Shown: one piece after another, positions 34,412 to 41,088 of the stretch
How the letters are laid out: each line of letters begins with the position of its first letter
Numbering within the stretch: the stretch's first letter is position 1
From: Thermoleophilia bacterium
GTDB lineage: Bacteria; Actinomycetota; Thermoleophilia; Gaiellales; Gaiellaceae
Direction: 5' to 3'
Assembly (NCBI GenBank): GCA_025929895.1
Contig: JAICPI010000018.1
Span: 1-45,154 of the forward strand
DNA length: 45,154 nucleotides
Translations under genes and position numbers: made by a program
Notes under the pieces: generated by a model
The model's input: only the letters and a program-made list of their open reading frames with translations
Databases searched by the model: none
What the model was told of the DNA's origin: nothing

Positions 34412-34450
34412 GGGGGCCGGGCCGATGGGCCGCCACCGCCCACGGCCCCC
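34412..34450 (-). terminator. Probable tRNA-Trp terminator
   Basis: Read on the minus strand, GGGGGCCG and CGGCCCCC close an inner TGGGC/GCCCA stem, followed by TTG. It lies 55 bases downstream of tRNA-Trp and fits a Rho-independent or processing hairpin. Confidence 0.5.
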
Positions 34451-34505
34451 GATAGCTACTAGACGCGCAGCGAGGACGTTTTCTTGCGTTCTGCTCGGGC
34501 GTCCA

Positions 34506-34578
34506 CAGGGGCGGCAGGACTCGAACCTGCAACCCCCGGTTTTGGAGACCGGTGCTCTGCCAATTGAGCTACGCCCCT
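34506..34578 (-). tRNA. trnW: tRNA-Trp (anticodon CCA)
   Basis: On the minus strand the acceptor stem AGGGGCG/CGCCCCT closes a full cloverleaf. D-arm AGCTCAATTGGCAGAGC, anticodon loop CTCCAAA with anticodon CCA, T-arm with GGTTCGAGTCC, and discriminator G as expected for tRNA-Trp. The CCA tail is not encoded. A TACACT box lies 15 bases upstream. secE or nusG, its common neighbours, are not next to it. Confidence 0.95.
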
Positions 34579-34593
34579 ACGGGTTGCGAATCC

Positions 34594-34599
34594 AGTGTA
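34594..34599 (-). promoter_or_regulatory. -10 box TACACT of tRNA-Trp
   Basis: On the minus strand TACACT ends 15 bases before the tRNA 5' end, so a leader of about 8 bases would be removed by RNase P. Confidence 0.5.
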
Positions 34600-34622
34600 G
34601 ACGCGCTCCGGCGCGAGCCGGG

Positions 34623-34628
34623 TAGCCT
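34623..34628 (+). promoter_or_regulatory. -10 box TAGCCT, leaderless start
   Basis: TAGCCT ends 6 bases before GTG 34635; no ribosome-binding site. Confidence 0.5.
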
Positions 34629-34634
34629 CCCTGC

Positions 34635-34796
34635 GTGTCGCAGCGCCGCGCGCTCGGCGTGCTCTTCGCAACGATCGCGCTCGCGCTCGCCGGTGTCGCG
34701 TACGCGGCCGCGGGCGACGCCTGGCCCGTCGCATTCGGTGCGGCTGTGCTCGCCGCGTGGATGGCGACGATGGCGCTGCGCGGCCTGCGCGGCTGA
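34635..34796 (+). CDS. Mini membrane protein, 53 residues
   Basis: A short frame that is easy to miss. It begins SQRRALGVLFATIALALAG (a basic start, then a membrane segment), passes YAAAGDAWPVAF and has a second hydrophobic stretch AAVLAAWMATMALRG. The two-segment hairpin shape, a perfect TAGCCT box at leaderless spacing and the tight fit between tRNA-Trp and the sigma gene support translation. Function unknown; no family recognised. Confidence 0.6.
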   Translation: MSQRRALGVLFATIALALAGVAYAAAGDAWPVAFGAAVLAAWMATMALRGLRG

Positions 34797-34817
34797 GGGA
34801 TCGCCCGCTCGACGCCG

Positions 34818-34823
34818 TATTCT
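34818..34823 (+). promoter_or_regulatory. -10 box TATTCT, leaderless start
   Basis: TATTCT ends 6 bases before GTG 34830; no ribosome-binding site. Confidence 0.5.
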
Positions 34824-34829
34824 CTCGGG

Positions 34830-35597
34830 GTGGCCGAGCGAGCGGAGGACACGACCAGCCTCTGGCGGCAGTACCGCCGCACGAAGGACCAGGCCGTGCG
34901 CGACCGGCTGATCCTCACCTACGCGCCGCTCGTCAAGTACGTGGCGGGCAGGCTCGGCTCCGGTTTGCCGGCGCACGTCGACGAGGGCGACCTCGTCTCG
35001 TACGGCCTGCTCGGCCTGATCGGCGCGATCGAGCGCTTCGACCCCGACCGCGACATCAAGTTCGAGACCTACGCGATCGCGCGGATCAAGGGGTCGATCA
35101 TCGACGAGCTCCGCGCGATGGACTGGGTGCCGCGCTCGGTTCGAGCACGGGCCCGCGACATCGAGCGGGCGATCGCCGAGCTCGAAGCGAGGCTCGGCCG
35201 CGCGCCGAACGACGAGGAGATCGCCGGGAAGCTCGGGCTGACCCAGGACGAGCTCGACTCGAGCCTGACCGAGATCTCGCGCTCGTCCATCGCCGCCCTC
35301 GACGAGCTGTGGACGGTGCAGGGCTCCTCCGGCGACCAGGTCGCGCTGATCGACACGATCGAGGACACGCAGGGCCCGGCGCCGACCACGGCGCTCGACC
35401 AGTCCGAGATGAAGGAGATGATCGCCGACGCGATCTCGCGCCTGCCCGAGCGCGAGAAGCTCGTGATCACGCTCTACTACTACGAGGAGCTCACGCTCCG
35501 CGAGATCGGCGAGGTGCTGGGGGTGACGGAGTCCCGCGTCTCGCAGCTCCACACGAAGGCGATCCTGCGCCTGAAGGCGCGGATCTCCGGTCGATAG
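34830..35597 (+). CDS. whiG: FliA/WhiG-type RNA polymerase sigma factor
   Basis: A group-3 sigma factor of 255 residues with all three domains. Region 2 starts near YAPLVKYVAGRLGSGLPAHVDEGDLVSYGLLGLIGAIERFD, ending in the -10-binding KFETYAIARIKGSIIDELR. Region 3 is DWVPRSVRARARDIERAI, then APNDEEIAGKLGLTQDELD. Region 4 is LPEREKLVITLYYYEELTLREIGEVLGVTESRVSQLHTKAILRLK. In actinomycetes WhiG controls sporulation genes; in motile bacteria FliA controls flagella. No flagellar or sporulation genes are here, so the regulon is open. Its stop codon overlaps the -10 box of the EF-G2 gene. Confidence 0.92.
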   Translation: MAERAEDTTSLWRQYRRTKDQAVRDRLILTYAPLVKYVAGRLGSGLPAHVDEGDLVSYGLLGLIGAIERFDPDRDIKFETYAIARIKGSIIDELRAMDWVPRSVRARARDIERAIAELEARLGRAPNDEEIAGKLGLTQDELDSSLTEISRSSIAALDELWTVQGSSGDQVALIDTIEDTQGPAPTTALDQSEMKEMIADAISRLPEREKLVITLYYYEELTLREIGEVLGVTESRVSQLHTKAILRLKARISGR

Positions 35598-35630
35598 GAT
35601 CGACCGCCGAGACCTGCCGACCCAGGAGGA
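35595..35630 (+). promoter_or_regulatory. -10 TAGGAT (on the sigma stop codon) and strong ribosome-binding site for EF-G2
   Basis: The WhiG-like stop TAG (35595-35597) starts TAGGAT. A leader of about 31 bases follows with AGGAGGA (35624-35630), 7 bases before ATG 35638. Confidence 0.55.
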
Positions 35631-35637
35631 ACGCCGC

Positions 35638-37689
35638 ATGGCCCACGAGCCGGGGAAGATCCGCAACGTCGCCGTCGTCGGACACCGCGGCGTCGGAAAG
35701 ACGTCCCTCGTCGAGGCGCTGCTCTTCCAGACGGGCGCGGTCAACCGCCTGGGCACGATCGAGGCCGGCACGACGGTCACGGACTGGGACGACGACGAGC
35801 ACAAACGGCAGATGTCGCTCTCCTCCTCGCTCGCGCACCTCGAGTGGCACGAGCGGAAGATCAACCTGATCGACGCGCCCGGCGACCCCGGCTTCCAGGG
35901 CGACGCGATCGCCGCGCTCCGCGTCGTCGAGGGCGCGCTCTTCGTGCTCAGCGGCGTGATGGGCGTGGAGGTGGGGACGAGCAGGCTCTGGGCCCGGGCG
36001 TCCGAGCTCGACCTCGCGCGGGTGCTGTTCGTGAACATGCTCGACCGCGAGCGCGCCGACTTCTTCCGCACGCTGACGTCGATCAAGGAGCAGCTCTCCG
36101 ACAAATGCGTCGCCGTCCACCTCCCGATCGGCTCCGAGCACGAGCTGACGGGGATCGTCGACGTCCTGCACATGTGCGCGTACGAGAGCCCGGACGGCGA
36201 GAAGGAGGGCGACCCCGTCCCGATCCCCGACGAGCTCAGGGACCAGGCGAACGAGTACCGCGAGAAGCTGCTCGACGCGGTCGTCGAGACGGACGAGTCG
36301 TTGATGGAGCGCTACCTCGACGGGCAGGAGCTCGACGCGGCCGAGGTCGCGACCGCGCTGAAGACGGCGGTCACGCGCGGCGAGGTCTTCCCGGTCGCGT
36401 GCGGCGTCGCGACGAAGAACCTCGGCACGCACGCGCTCCTGGACCTGCTCGTCGAGGGGGTGCCCTCGCCGGCAAAGAAGGGCCCGCCGGTCCAGGTCGA
36501 GGGCGCGGCCACCTCGTGCTTCGTCTTCAAGACGATCGCGGACCCGTTCGCGGGGCGGATCAACGTCTTCCGCGTGCTCTCCGGGTCGGTCAAGGGCGAC
36601 TCGACGCTCGCGAACGTGCGCGCGCACGGCAAGGAGCGCTTCGGGGCGCTGATGGTCATGCAAGGCAAGGAGCACACGAACGAGACCGAGATCGGGGAGG
36701 GCGACATCGGCGCGGTCGCCAAGCTGAAGGAGACGCAGACCGGCGACCTGCTTCTGGACACGGACCGTGGGTCCGTCGAGCTGCCCCGCCTCGGCTTCCC
36801 CGAGCCGGTGATGAGCTTCGCGATCACGCCGAAGGCCAAGGGCGACGAGGAGAAGATGGCGACGTCGCTCCGCCGGCTCGCGGAGGAGGACCCGACGCTG
36901 ATGCTGCGGCGCGACGAGCAGACCGGCGAGCAGCTGCTCTCCGGCCTCTCCCAGATGCACGTGGAGGTCGGGGTCGATCGCCTCAAGCGCCGCTTCGGCG
37001 TCGACGTCGAGCTGCACCCGCCGCGCGTGCCCTACCAGGAGTCGATCCGCAAGGAGGCCCGCGCGCAGGGCAAGTACAAGAAGCAGACCGGCGGGCGCGG
37101 CCAGTACGGCGACTGCCACATCGTGCTCGAGCCGATCGAGGGCCACACGGGCTACGAGTTCGTGGACAAGATCGTCGGCGGCGTGATCCCGCAGAGCTTC
37201 AGGCCCGCGGTCGACAAGGGCATTCAGGAGGCGATGCTGAGCGGCGACCTCGCGGGCGCCCCGGTGTCCGGGGTGCGCGTGCTCCTCGTCGACGGCTCGT
37301 ACCACAACGTCGACTCGTCGGAGATGGCGTTCAAGATCGCCGGCTCGATGGCGTTCAAGCAGGCGTACGAGAAGGCCGACCCCGTGCTGCTCGAGCCGAT
37401 CATGGAGGTCGAGATCACAGTCCCGGATGACGCGGTCGGCGCGGTCAACGGGGACCTCAACTCGCGCCGCGGCCGCCTGCACGGGATGGAGCCGAAGGGC
37501 GGCATGACGACGATCAAGGCCGAGGCCCCGATGGCCGAGATCCTCACCTACTCGCAGTCGCTCACCTCGATGACCGGCGGGCGCGGCGACTACCACATGC
37601 ACTTCCTGCGCTATGAGGAGGTGCCGACGCACGTCGCGCAGAAGGTGATGGAGGCGTTCCGGAAGGACCGCGAGGAAGCGAAGGTTTAG
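35638..37689 (+). CDS. EF-G-like translational GTPase (EF-G2 type)
   Basis: A five-domain EF-G relative of 683 residues. G1 is GHRGVGKTS (Lys21). The G3 motif reads DAPGDPG, with Asp83 in place of the catalytic His of canonical EF-G (DTPGH). G4 is NMLD rather than NKxD. Domain IV is in KKQTGGRGQYGDCHIVLEPIEG and the C-terminal domain in MEPKGGMTTIKAEAPMAEILTYSQSLTSMTGGRGDYHMHF. It belongs to the EF-G2/FusA2 group, whose role is not ordinary translocation (ribosome stress or recycling has been proposed). Strong ribosome-binding site; a long hairpin follows the stop. GTP hydrolysis may be slow or absent. Confidence 0.92.
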   Translation: MAHEPGKIRNVAVVGHRGVGKTSLVEALLFQTGAVNRLGTIEAGTTVTDWDDDEHKRQMSLSSSLAHLEWHERKINLIDAPGDPGFQGDAIAALRVVEGALFVLSGVMGVEVGTSRLWARASELDLARVLFVNMLDRERADFFRTLTSIKEQLSDKCVAVHLPIGSEHELTGIVDVLHMCAYESPDGEKEGDPVPIPDELRDQANEYREKLLDAVVETDESLMERYLDGQELDAAEVATALKTAVTRGEVFPVACGVATKNLGTHALLDLLVEGVPSPAKKGPPVQVEGAATSCFVFKTIADPFAGRINVFRVLSGSVKGDSTLANVRAHGKERFGALMVMQGKEHTNETEIGEGDIGAVAKLKETQTGDLLLDTDRGSVELPRLGFPEPVMSFAITPKAKGDEEKMATSLRRLAEEDPTLMLRRDEQTGEQLLSGLSQMHVEVGVDRLKRRFGVDVELHPPRVPYQESIRKEARAQGKYKKQTGGRGQYGDCHIVLEPIEGHTGYEFVDKIVGGVIPQSFRPAVDKGIQEAMLSGDLAGAPVSGVRVLLVDGSYHNVDSSEMAFKIAGSMAFKQAYEKADPVLLEPIMEVEITVPDDAVGAVNGDLNSRRGRLHGMEPKGGMTTIKAEAPMAEILTYSQSLTSMTGGRGDYHMHFLRYEEVPTHVAQKVMEAFRKDREEAKV

Positions 37690-37718
37690 CCGCGGAAAGC
37701 GCTCCGCGCTTTCCGCGG
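37690..37718. terminator. 13-bp perfect hairpin between convergent genes
   Basis: CCGCGGAAAGCGC (37690-37702), loop TCC, GCGCTTTCCGCGG (37706-37718), starting directly after the EF-G2 TAG. It can act on both strands, also ending the PadR operon. No clear T-run. Confidence 0.75.
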
Positions 37719-37734
37719 TCGAAACCCGTGGAGG

Positions 37735-37908
37735 TCAGCTCGAGCCCTCCTGCTTCGCGTCCTTGAGCCTGCCGATCAGGTCCGAGACGTCGGCGAGCTC
37801 CTGCTCGAGGTCTCGCTGGTACTCCTCCAGCCGCTCGAGTACCCGCTCGCGCTCGTAGAAGCGAGCGCCGAGGCGCGGCCCCCGGCGGCGATGGTGGCGT
37901 CCGTGCAT
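37735..37908 (-). CDS. Small coiled-coil partner of PadR, 57 residues
   Basis: A short frame: basic N-terminus HGRHHRRRGPRLGARFY, then ERERVLERLEEYQRDLEQEL, a strong heptad helix, ending RLKDAKQEGSS. ATG 37908 lies one base after the PadR stop and has the site AAGGGAGGTGAC, most of it inside the end of padR, so translation is coupled. Similar mini-genes often follow PadR genes; it may be a PadR-associated helical protein. Too short for most gene finders but well supported by the ribosome-binding site and coupling. Confidence 0.75.
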   Translation of the reverse strand: MHGRHHRRRGPRLGARFYERERVLERLEEYQRDLEQELADVSDLIGRLKDAKQEGSS

Positions 37909-37909
37909 G

Positions 37910-38242
37910 TCACCTCCCTTCCTCGAGTCGTGCGATCAGCGTGTCGATCCGACTACGCGCCTCGCGCAGCCATTGCGCCCACCGCTCGAGCGCGCGCGTG
38001 CCCTCGTCGGTGATCTGGTACGTGCGCTTCGCCGGCCCGGGGAGCTCGTCGTGCCACTCCGAGGTCACTAGCCCGCGCTCTTCCAGCCCGCGCAGCGCGC
38101 GGTAGACGTTGCCCACGTCGACGCGCTCGGTGCCGAGCAGGACGGGGAGCTCGGCGATGAGCTCGTACCCGTGCGTGGGCCGCTCTCGGAGGAGCGCGAG
38201 GAGCCCCGGCTCGAGGAAGCGGATGCCCCGGCCGCGCCTCAT
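37910..38242 (-). CDS. PadR-family transcriptional regulator
   Basis: A winged-helix repressor of 110 residues: FLEPGLLALLRERPTHGYELIAEL, then VGNVYRALRGLEERGLVTSEW and a C-terminal dimer helix (TDEGTRALERWAQWLREARSRIDTLI). PadR proteins often repress their own operon and a drug exporter or stress gene, sensing small aromatic compounds. ATG 38242 is placed 5 bases after a TATGTA box that overlaps a clear AT-rich inverted repeat, consistent with self-repression. Confidence 0.9.
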   Translation of the reverse strand: MRRGRGIRFLEPGLLALLRERPTHGYELIAELPVLLGTERVDVGNVYRALRGLEERGLVTSEWHDELPGPAKRTYQITDEGTRALERWAQWLREARSRIDTLIARLEEGR

Positions 38243-38247
38243 GGCGC

Positions 38248-38267
38248 TACATATGTATCAGACATAT
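38248..38267. promoter_or_regulatory. PadR operator overlapping its own -10 box
   Basis: TACATATGTA (38248-38257) is a perfect palindrome, and ATATGT (38251-38256) with ACATAT (38262-38267) form a second inverted repeat with 5 bases between. This AT-rich patch in a GC-rich genome contains the minus-strand -10 TATGTA, 5 bases before the padR start. It resembles known PadR sites of the ATGT/ACAT type. Confidence 0.65.
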
Positions 38268-38309
38268 ATCGGGAGACGTTAGCAGGAGGTGAGGCCTCGG
38301 GGCCGGGGC

Positions 38310-38315
38310 TACACT
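38310..38315 (+). promoter_or_regulatory. -10 box TACACT
   Basis: TACACT ends 9 bases before GTG 38325; no ribosome-binding site. Confidence 0.45.
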
Positions 38316-38324
38316 CGAACGGCT

Positions 38325-38939
38325 GTGCAGCGCATCACGAGCACGACCGCCACCCGGACGTGCGCGATCTGCGAGCGCTCGCTGCTGCTCGGAGAGCGCG
38401 CGATCCGGTTCGCGCCGAACGGCGTCGACTTCGTCGACGTCTGCCCGCTCTGCCAGGAGCAGGCGGTCGAGTACGGGTGGCTCAAGGAGGGCAGCCCGAC
38501 GTCGCCGACGGTTCCCGAGTCGCGTCGTCGGCGCCGCCTCGGGCTTGCCGGGATCTTCGACGGCCGCCGCTCCTCCCACGACGCGACGATCGCGCCCGAG
38601 CCGATCCTGCGGCGCCTCTCGGAGCCCGAGCTCGCGATGGTCGAGGCCGCCGACCTCTTCAACGCCAGCCCCTATCGGCGAACCGTCGGCGGAATCGCGA
38701 AGAGCCTCGGCCCGCCCCGCGTGTCGATCGTCCAGCTCTCCGGCGTGAAGTCGGAGCTCGTCGTCACGGTCGTCTGGGACATCTCGTGGTACCAGTACCG
38801 CGTCAGCCTCGACTCGGCCCAGCCGGTCCGGCTCGCGGAGCGCGGGCACGATCCGACGCAGCTCGAGACGTCGTTCGTCGAGTGGAACGCCCACGTGACC
38901 GACGACGGCAGGCTCGTCCCGGACATCGCCCGGCTCTAG
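38325..38939 (+). CDS. Zinc-ribbon protein of unknown function
   Basis: A 204-residue protein with an N-terminal treble-clef-like zinc site: CAICERSLLLGERAIRF and later VDVCPLCQEQA, giving two C-x2-C pairs 28 residues apart. A basic linker follows (SRRRRRLGLAGIFDGRR). The C-terminal half (LVVTVVWDISWYQYRVSLDSAQ) is beta-rich and has no known family. GTG 38325 was chosen because the protein then starts just before the zinc site and TACACT stands 9 bases upstream. It may bind nucleic acid or a protein partner. Confidence 0.75.
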   Translation: MQRITSTTATRTCAICERSLLLGERAIRFAPNGVDFVDVCPLCQEQAVEYGWLKEGSPTSPTVPESRRRRRLGLAGIFDGRRSSHDATIAPEPILRRLSEPELAMVEAADLFNASPYRRTVGGIAKSLGPPRVSIVQLSGVKSELVVTVVWDISWYQYRVSLDSAQPVRLAERGHDPTQLETSFVEWNAHVTDDGRLVPDIARL

Positions 38940-38958
38940 CGCGCGCCGCCCTGCTCCC

Positions 38959-38964
38959 TACACT
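38959..38964 (+). promoter_or_regulatory. -10 box TACACT, leaderless start
   Basis: TACACT ends 6 bases before GTG 38971; no ribosome-binding site. Confidence 0.5.
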
Positions 38965-38970
38965 GAGAGC

Positions 38971-39189
38971 GTGATCTACTGCGTGATCCCGCCGGAGCTC
39001 GAGGACGAGTTGTTCGACAAGATGGTCGAGTACTACAAGGACAACCCGAACGTCACGGTGATCGTCGACCGGCGCACGGGGCCCGACCGCCGGCAGGGAA
39101 CGACGCCTCCGGAAGGCGAGAAGCGGGAGACCCGCGACCGCCGCCGCCCGCGGGTCCCGGGGACGTTTCCCGACATCGTCGACGGCTAG
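38971..39189 (+). CDS. Small protein with basic tail, function unknown
   Basis: A 72-residue protein: IYCVIPPELEDELFDKMVEYY, then NPNVTVIVDRRTGPDRR and a very basic second half (RRQGTTPPEGEKRETRDRRR). The start follows TACACT at leaderless spacing, and the stop TAG is the first half of the -10 box of the next gene, which supports real expression. The VIVDRR(T/S)GPDRR pattern recurs in small actinobacterial proteins I cannot name. Confidence 0.65.
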   Translation: MIYCVIPPELEDELFDKMVEYYKDNPNVTVIVDRRTGPDRRQGTTPPEGEKRETRDRRRPRVPGTFPDIVDG

Positions 39190-39192
39190 ACT
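39187..39192 (+). promoter_or_regulatory. -10 box TAGACT overlapping the upstream stop codon
   Basis: The stop TAG (39187-39189) forms the first half of TAGACT, 7 bases before GTG 39200. Confidence 0.5.
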
Positions 39193-39199
39193 CGGCCGC

Positions 39200-40708
39200 G
39201 TGGCGGTAGCTGCGCAGCGCTCCATGAACTACATCGGCGGAGAGTGGGTCGAGGGCTCGGGCGGCGAGACGTTCGCGAGCGTCGTCCCGGCCACCGGCGA
39301 GACGATCGGGGAGTTCCCGCGCTCGACCGCGGCCGACGTCGACCGCGCGGTCGCGGCCGCCAAGGAGGCGTGGCGGGACTGGCGCCTCGTGCCTGCGCCG
39401 AAGCGCGCGGAGGTGCTCTACCGCTTCGCCGCGCTGATCGCCGAGCAGAAGGACGACCTCGCCGACCTGATGAGCCGCGAGATGGGCAAGGTCAAGCTCG
39501 AGGCCGCCGGGGACGTGCAGGAGGCGATCGACATGACGCTCTACATGGCCGGCGAGGGACGGCGGCTGTTCGGGCACACGACCCCGTCGGAGCTGCCGAA
39601 CAAGTTCCAGATGAGCGTGCGCATGCCGATCGGCGTCGTCGGCGTGATCACGCCGTGGAACTTCCCGATCGCGATCCCGAGCTGGAAGATCGCGCCCGCG
39701 CTCGTGTGCGGCAACACCGTCGTCTTCAAGCCGGCCGAGGACACGCCGCTGCTCGCGCAACGCTTCGTCGAGCTGCTCGAGGAGGCCGGCCTGCCCGCCG
39801 GCGTCGTGAACGTCGTGCAGGGCTTCGGCGAGGAGGTGGGGGAGGCGCTCGTCTCGCACCCCGACGTGCCGGTGATCACCTTCACGGGCTCGCGCGAGAC
39901 CGGCGTTCGCGTCACCCACGCGGCGGCCGAGCAGCTGAAGCTCGTCCACCTCGAGCTCGGCGGGAAGAACGCGATCCTCGTCCTGGACGACGCCGACCTC
40001 GACCTCGCGGTGGAGGGGATCGTCTGGTCAGCGTTCGGGACGTCGGGCCAGCGTTGCACGGCCGCGAGCCGCGTGATCGTCCACGAACAGGTGTACGGCG
40101 AGCTCCAGGAGCGGCTGGTCGCGCGCGCCGAGGGCATGCGCCTCGGCCCGGGCTGGGAGGAAGAGACCGATCTCGGTCCTGTGATCAACCGCGCGTCGAT
40201 CGAGAAGATCCACTCGTACACCGAGATCGGCAAGAAGGAGGGTGCGACGCTGCTCACCGGCGGCGAGCCCGCGCGCGAGGGCGAGCTCGAGCAGGGCTTC
40301 TACTACCGGCCGACGATCTTCGGCGACGTCGAGGCGGGGATGCGGATCGCGCAGGAGGAGATCTTCGGGCCGACGACGGCGTTGATTCCCGTCAAGGACT
40401 TCGACGAGGCGATCCGCGCTGCGAACGGCGTCGAGTACGGCCTCTCGTCGGCGATCTTCACCCAGGACGTCAACCGCGCGTTCCGCGCGATGCGCGACCT
40501 CGACACGGGCATCACGTACGTCAACGCGGGCACGACGGGCGCCGAGGTCCACCTGCCGTTCGGCGGGACGAAGCACACGGGCAACGGACACCGCGAGGCG
40601 GGTCAGGCCGCACTCGACGTGTTCACCGAGTGGAAGTCGCTCTACATCGACTACTCGGGCAAGCTCCAGCGCGCGCAGATCGACACGGAAGAGCACCCGG
40701 CGCCCTGA
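39200..40708 (+). CDS. NAD(P)-dependent aldehyde dehydrogenase
   Basis: A 502-residue ALDH-superfamily enzyme. Cofactor segment ITPWNFPIAIPSWKIAPAL with VFKPAE; general base Glu in LELGGKNAI; catalytic nucleophile Cys in GTSGQRCTAASR; C-terminal dimer segment HLPFGGTKHTGNGHRE. It oxidises an aldehyde to the acid; the sequence is near succinate-semialdehyde, aminoadipate-semialdehyde and aromatic-aldehyde enzymes, so the substrate is open. The stop TGA lies inside CTGA, where the CTG is the start of the next gene. Confidence 0.93.
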   Translation: MAVAAQRSMNYIGGEWVEGSGGETFASVVPATGETIGEFPRSTAADVDRAVAAAKEAWRDWRLVPAPKRAEVLYRFAALIAEQKDDLADLMSREMGKVKLEAAGDVQEAIDMTLYMAGEGRRLFGHTTPSELPNKFQMSVRMPIGVVGVITPWNFPIAIPSWKIAPALVCGNTVVFKPAEDTPLLAQRFVELLEEAGLPAGVVNVVQGFGEEVGEALVSHPDVPVITFTGSRETGVRVTHAAAEQLKLVHLELGGKNAILVLDDADLDLAVEGIVWSAFGTSGQRCTAASRVIVHEQVYGELQERLVARAEGMRLGPGWEEETDLGPVINRASIEKIHSYTEIGKKEGATLLTGGEPAREGELEQGFYYRPTIFGDVEAGMRIAQEEIFGPTTALIPVKDFDEAIRAANGVEYGLSSAIFTQDVNRAFRAMRDLDTGITYVNAGTTGAEVHLPFGGTKHTGNGHREAGQAALDVFTEWKSLYIDYSGKLQRAQIDTEEHPAP

Positions 40709-41088
40709 ACGCCGAGGCTGCCGCGCGCCGGTGGGCCGAGACGTGGGCGCTCGCGTGGCCGCGGCTCGAGCCCGGCGCCATCGCCGCGCTCTACGCCGAC
40801 GCTCACTCGTACCGCGCGCTCGCGTTCCGGGAGCCGACCACCGTCGGCCCGTACCTCGCCGAGAACTTCGCCGTCGAGTCGGAGGTCGAGTGCTGGTTCG
40901 GCGAGCCGATCGTCTCGGGGGGCCGCGCAGCGATCGAGTGGTGGGGCACCTGGGTCGAGACCGGCACGCGCCTGACGCTGGCGGGGACGACCGTCCTCCG
41001 CTTCGACGGCGACGGCCTCGTCGTCGACCATCGCGACTACTGGAACGAGGTCGAGCGGCGCGAGGAGCCGTACAGCGGCTGGGCCTAG
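40705..41088 (+). CDS. NTF2/SnoaL-fold small protein, CTG start
   Basis: A 127-residue protein of the nuclear-transport-factor-2-like fold: AARRWAETWALAWPRLEPGAIAALYADAHSYRALAF, GPYLAENFAVESEVECWFGEP, then AAIEWWGTWVETGTRLTLAGTTVLRFDGDGLVVDHRDYW. No ATG, GTG or TTG occurs in frame near the start of this domain; CTG 40705, overlapping the dehydrogenase TGA as CTGA, is the only plausible start. Its TAG stop shares CTAG (41085-41088) with the convergent gene. Function unknown; such proteins often bind or isomerise small molecules. Confidence 0.75.
   Translation: MNAEAAARRWAETWALAWPRLEPGAIAALYADAHSYRALAFREPTTVGPYLAENFAVESEVECWFGEPIVSGGRAAIEWWGTWVETGTRLTLAGTTVLRFDGDGLVVDHRDYWNEVERREEPYSGWA

Larger units (their letters stand above)
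34186..34505. other. Gene-free stretch of 320 bases with large hairpins
   Basis: No credible gene is present; the longest ATG frame here codes only 24 residues. From left to right it holds a nested hairpin (34186-34258), an imperfect stem CCGCGAGCG/CGCTCGTGG near 34297-34333, a REP-like hairpin (34348-34397) and a GC-rich stem (34412-34450) that would be the tRNA-Trp terminator on the minus strand. Confidence 0.7.
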
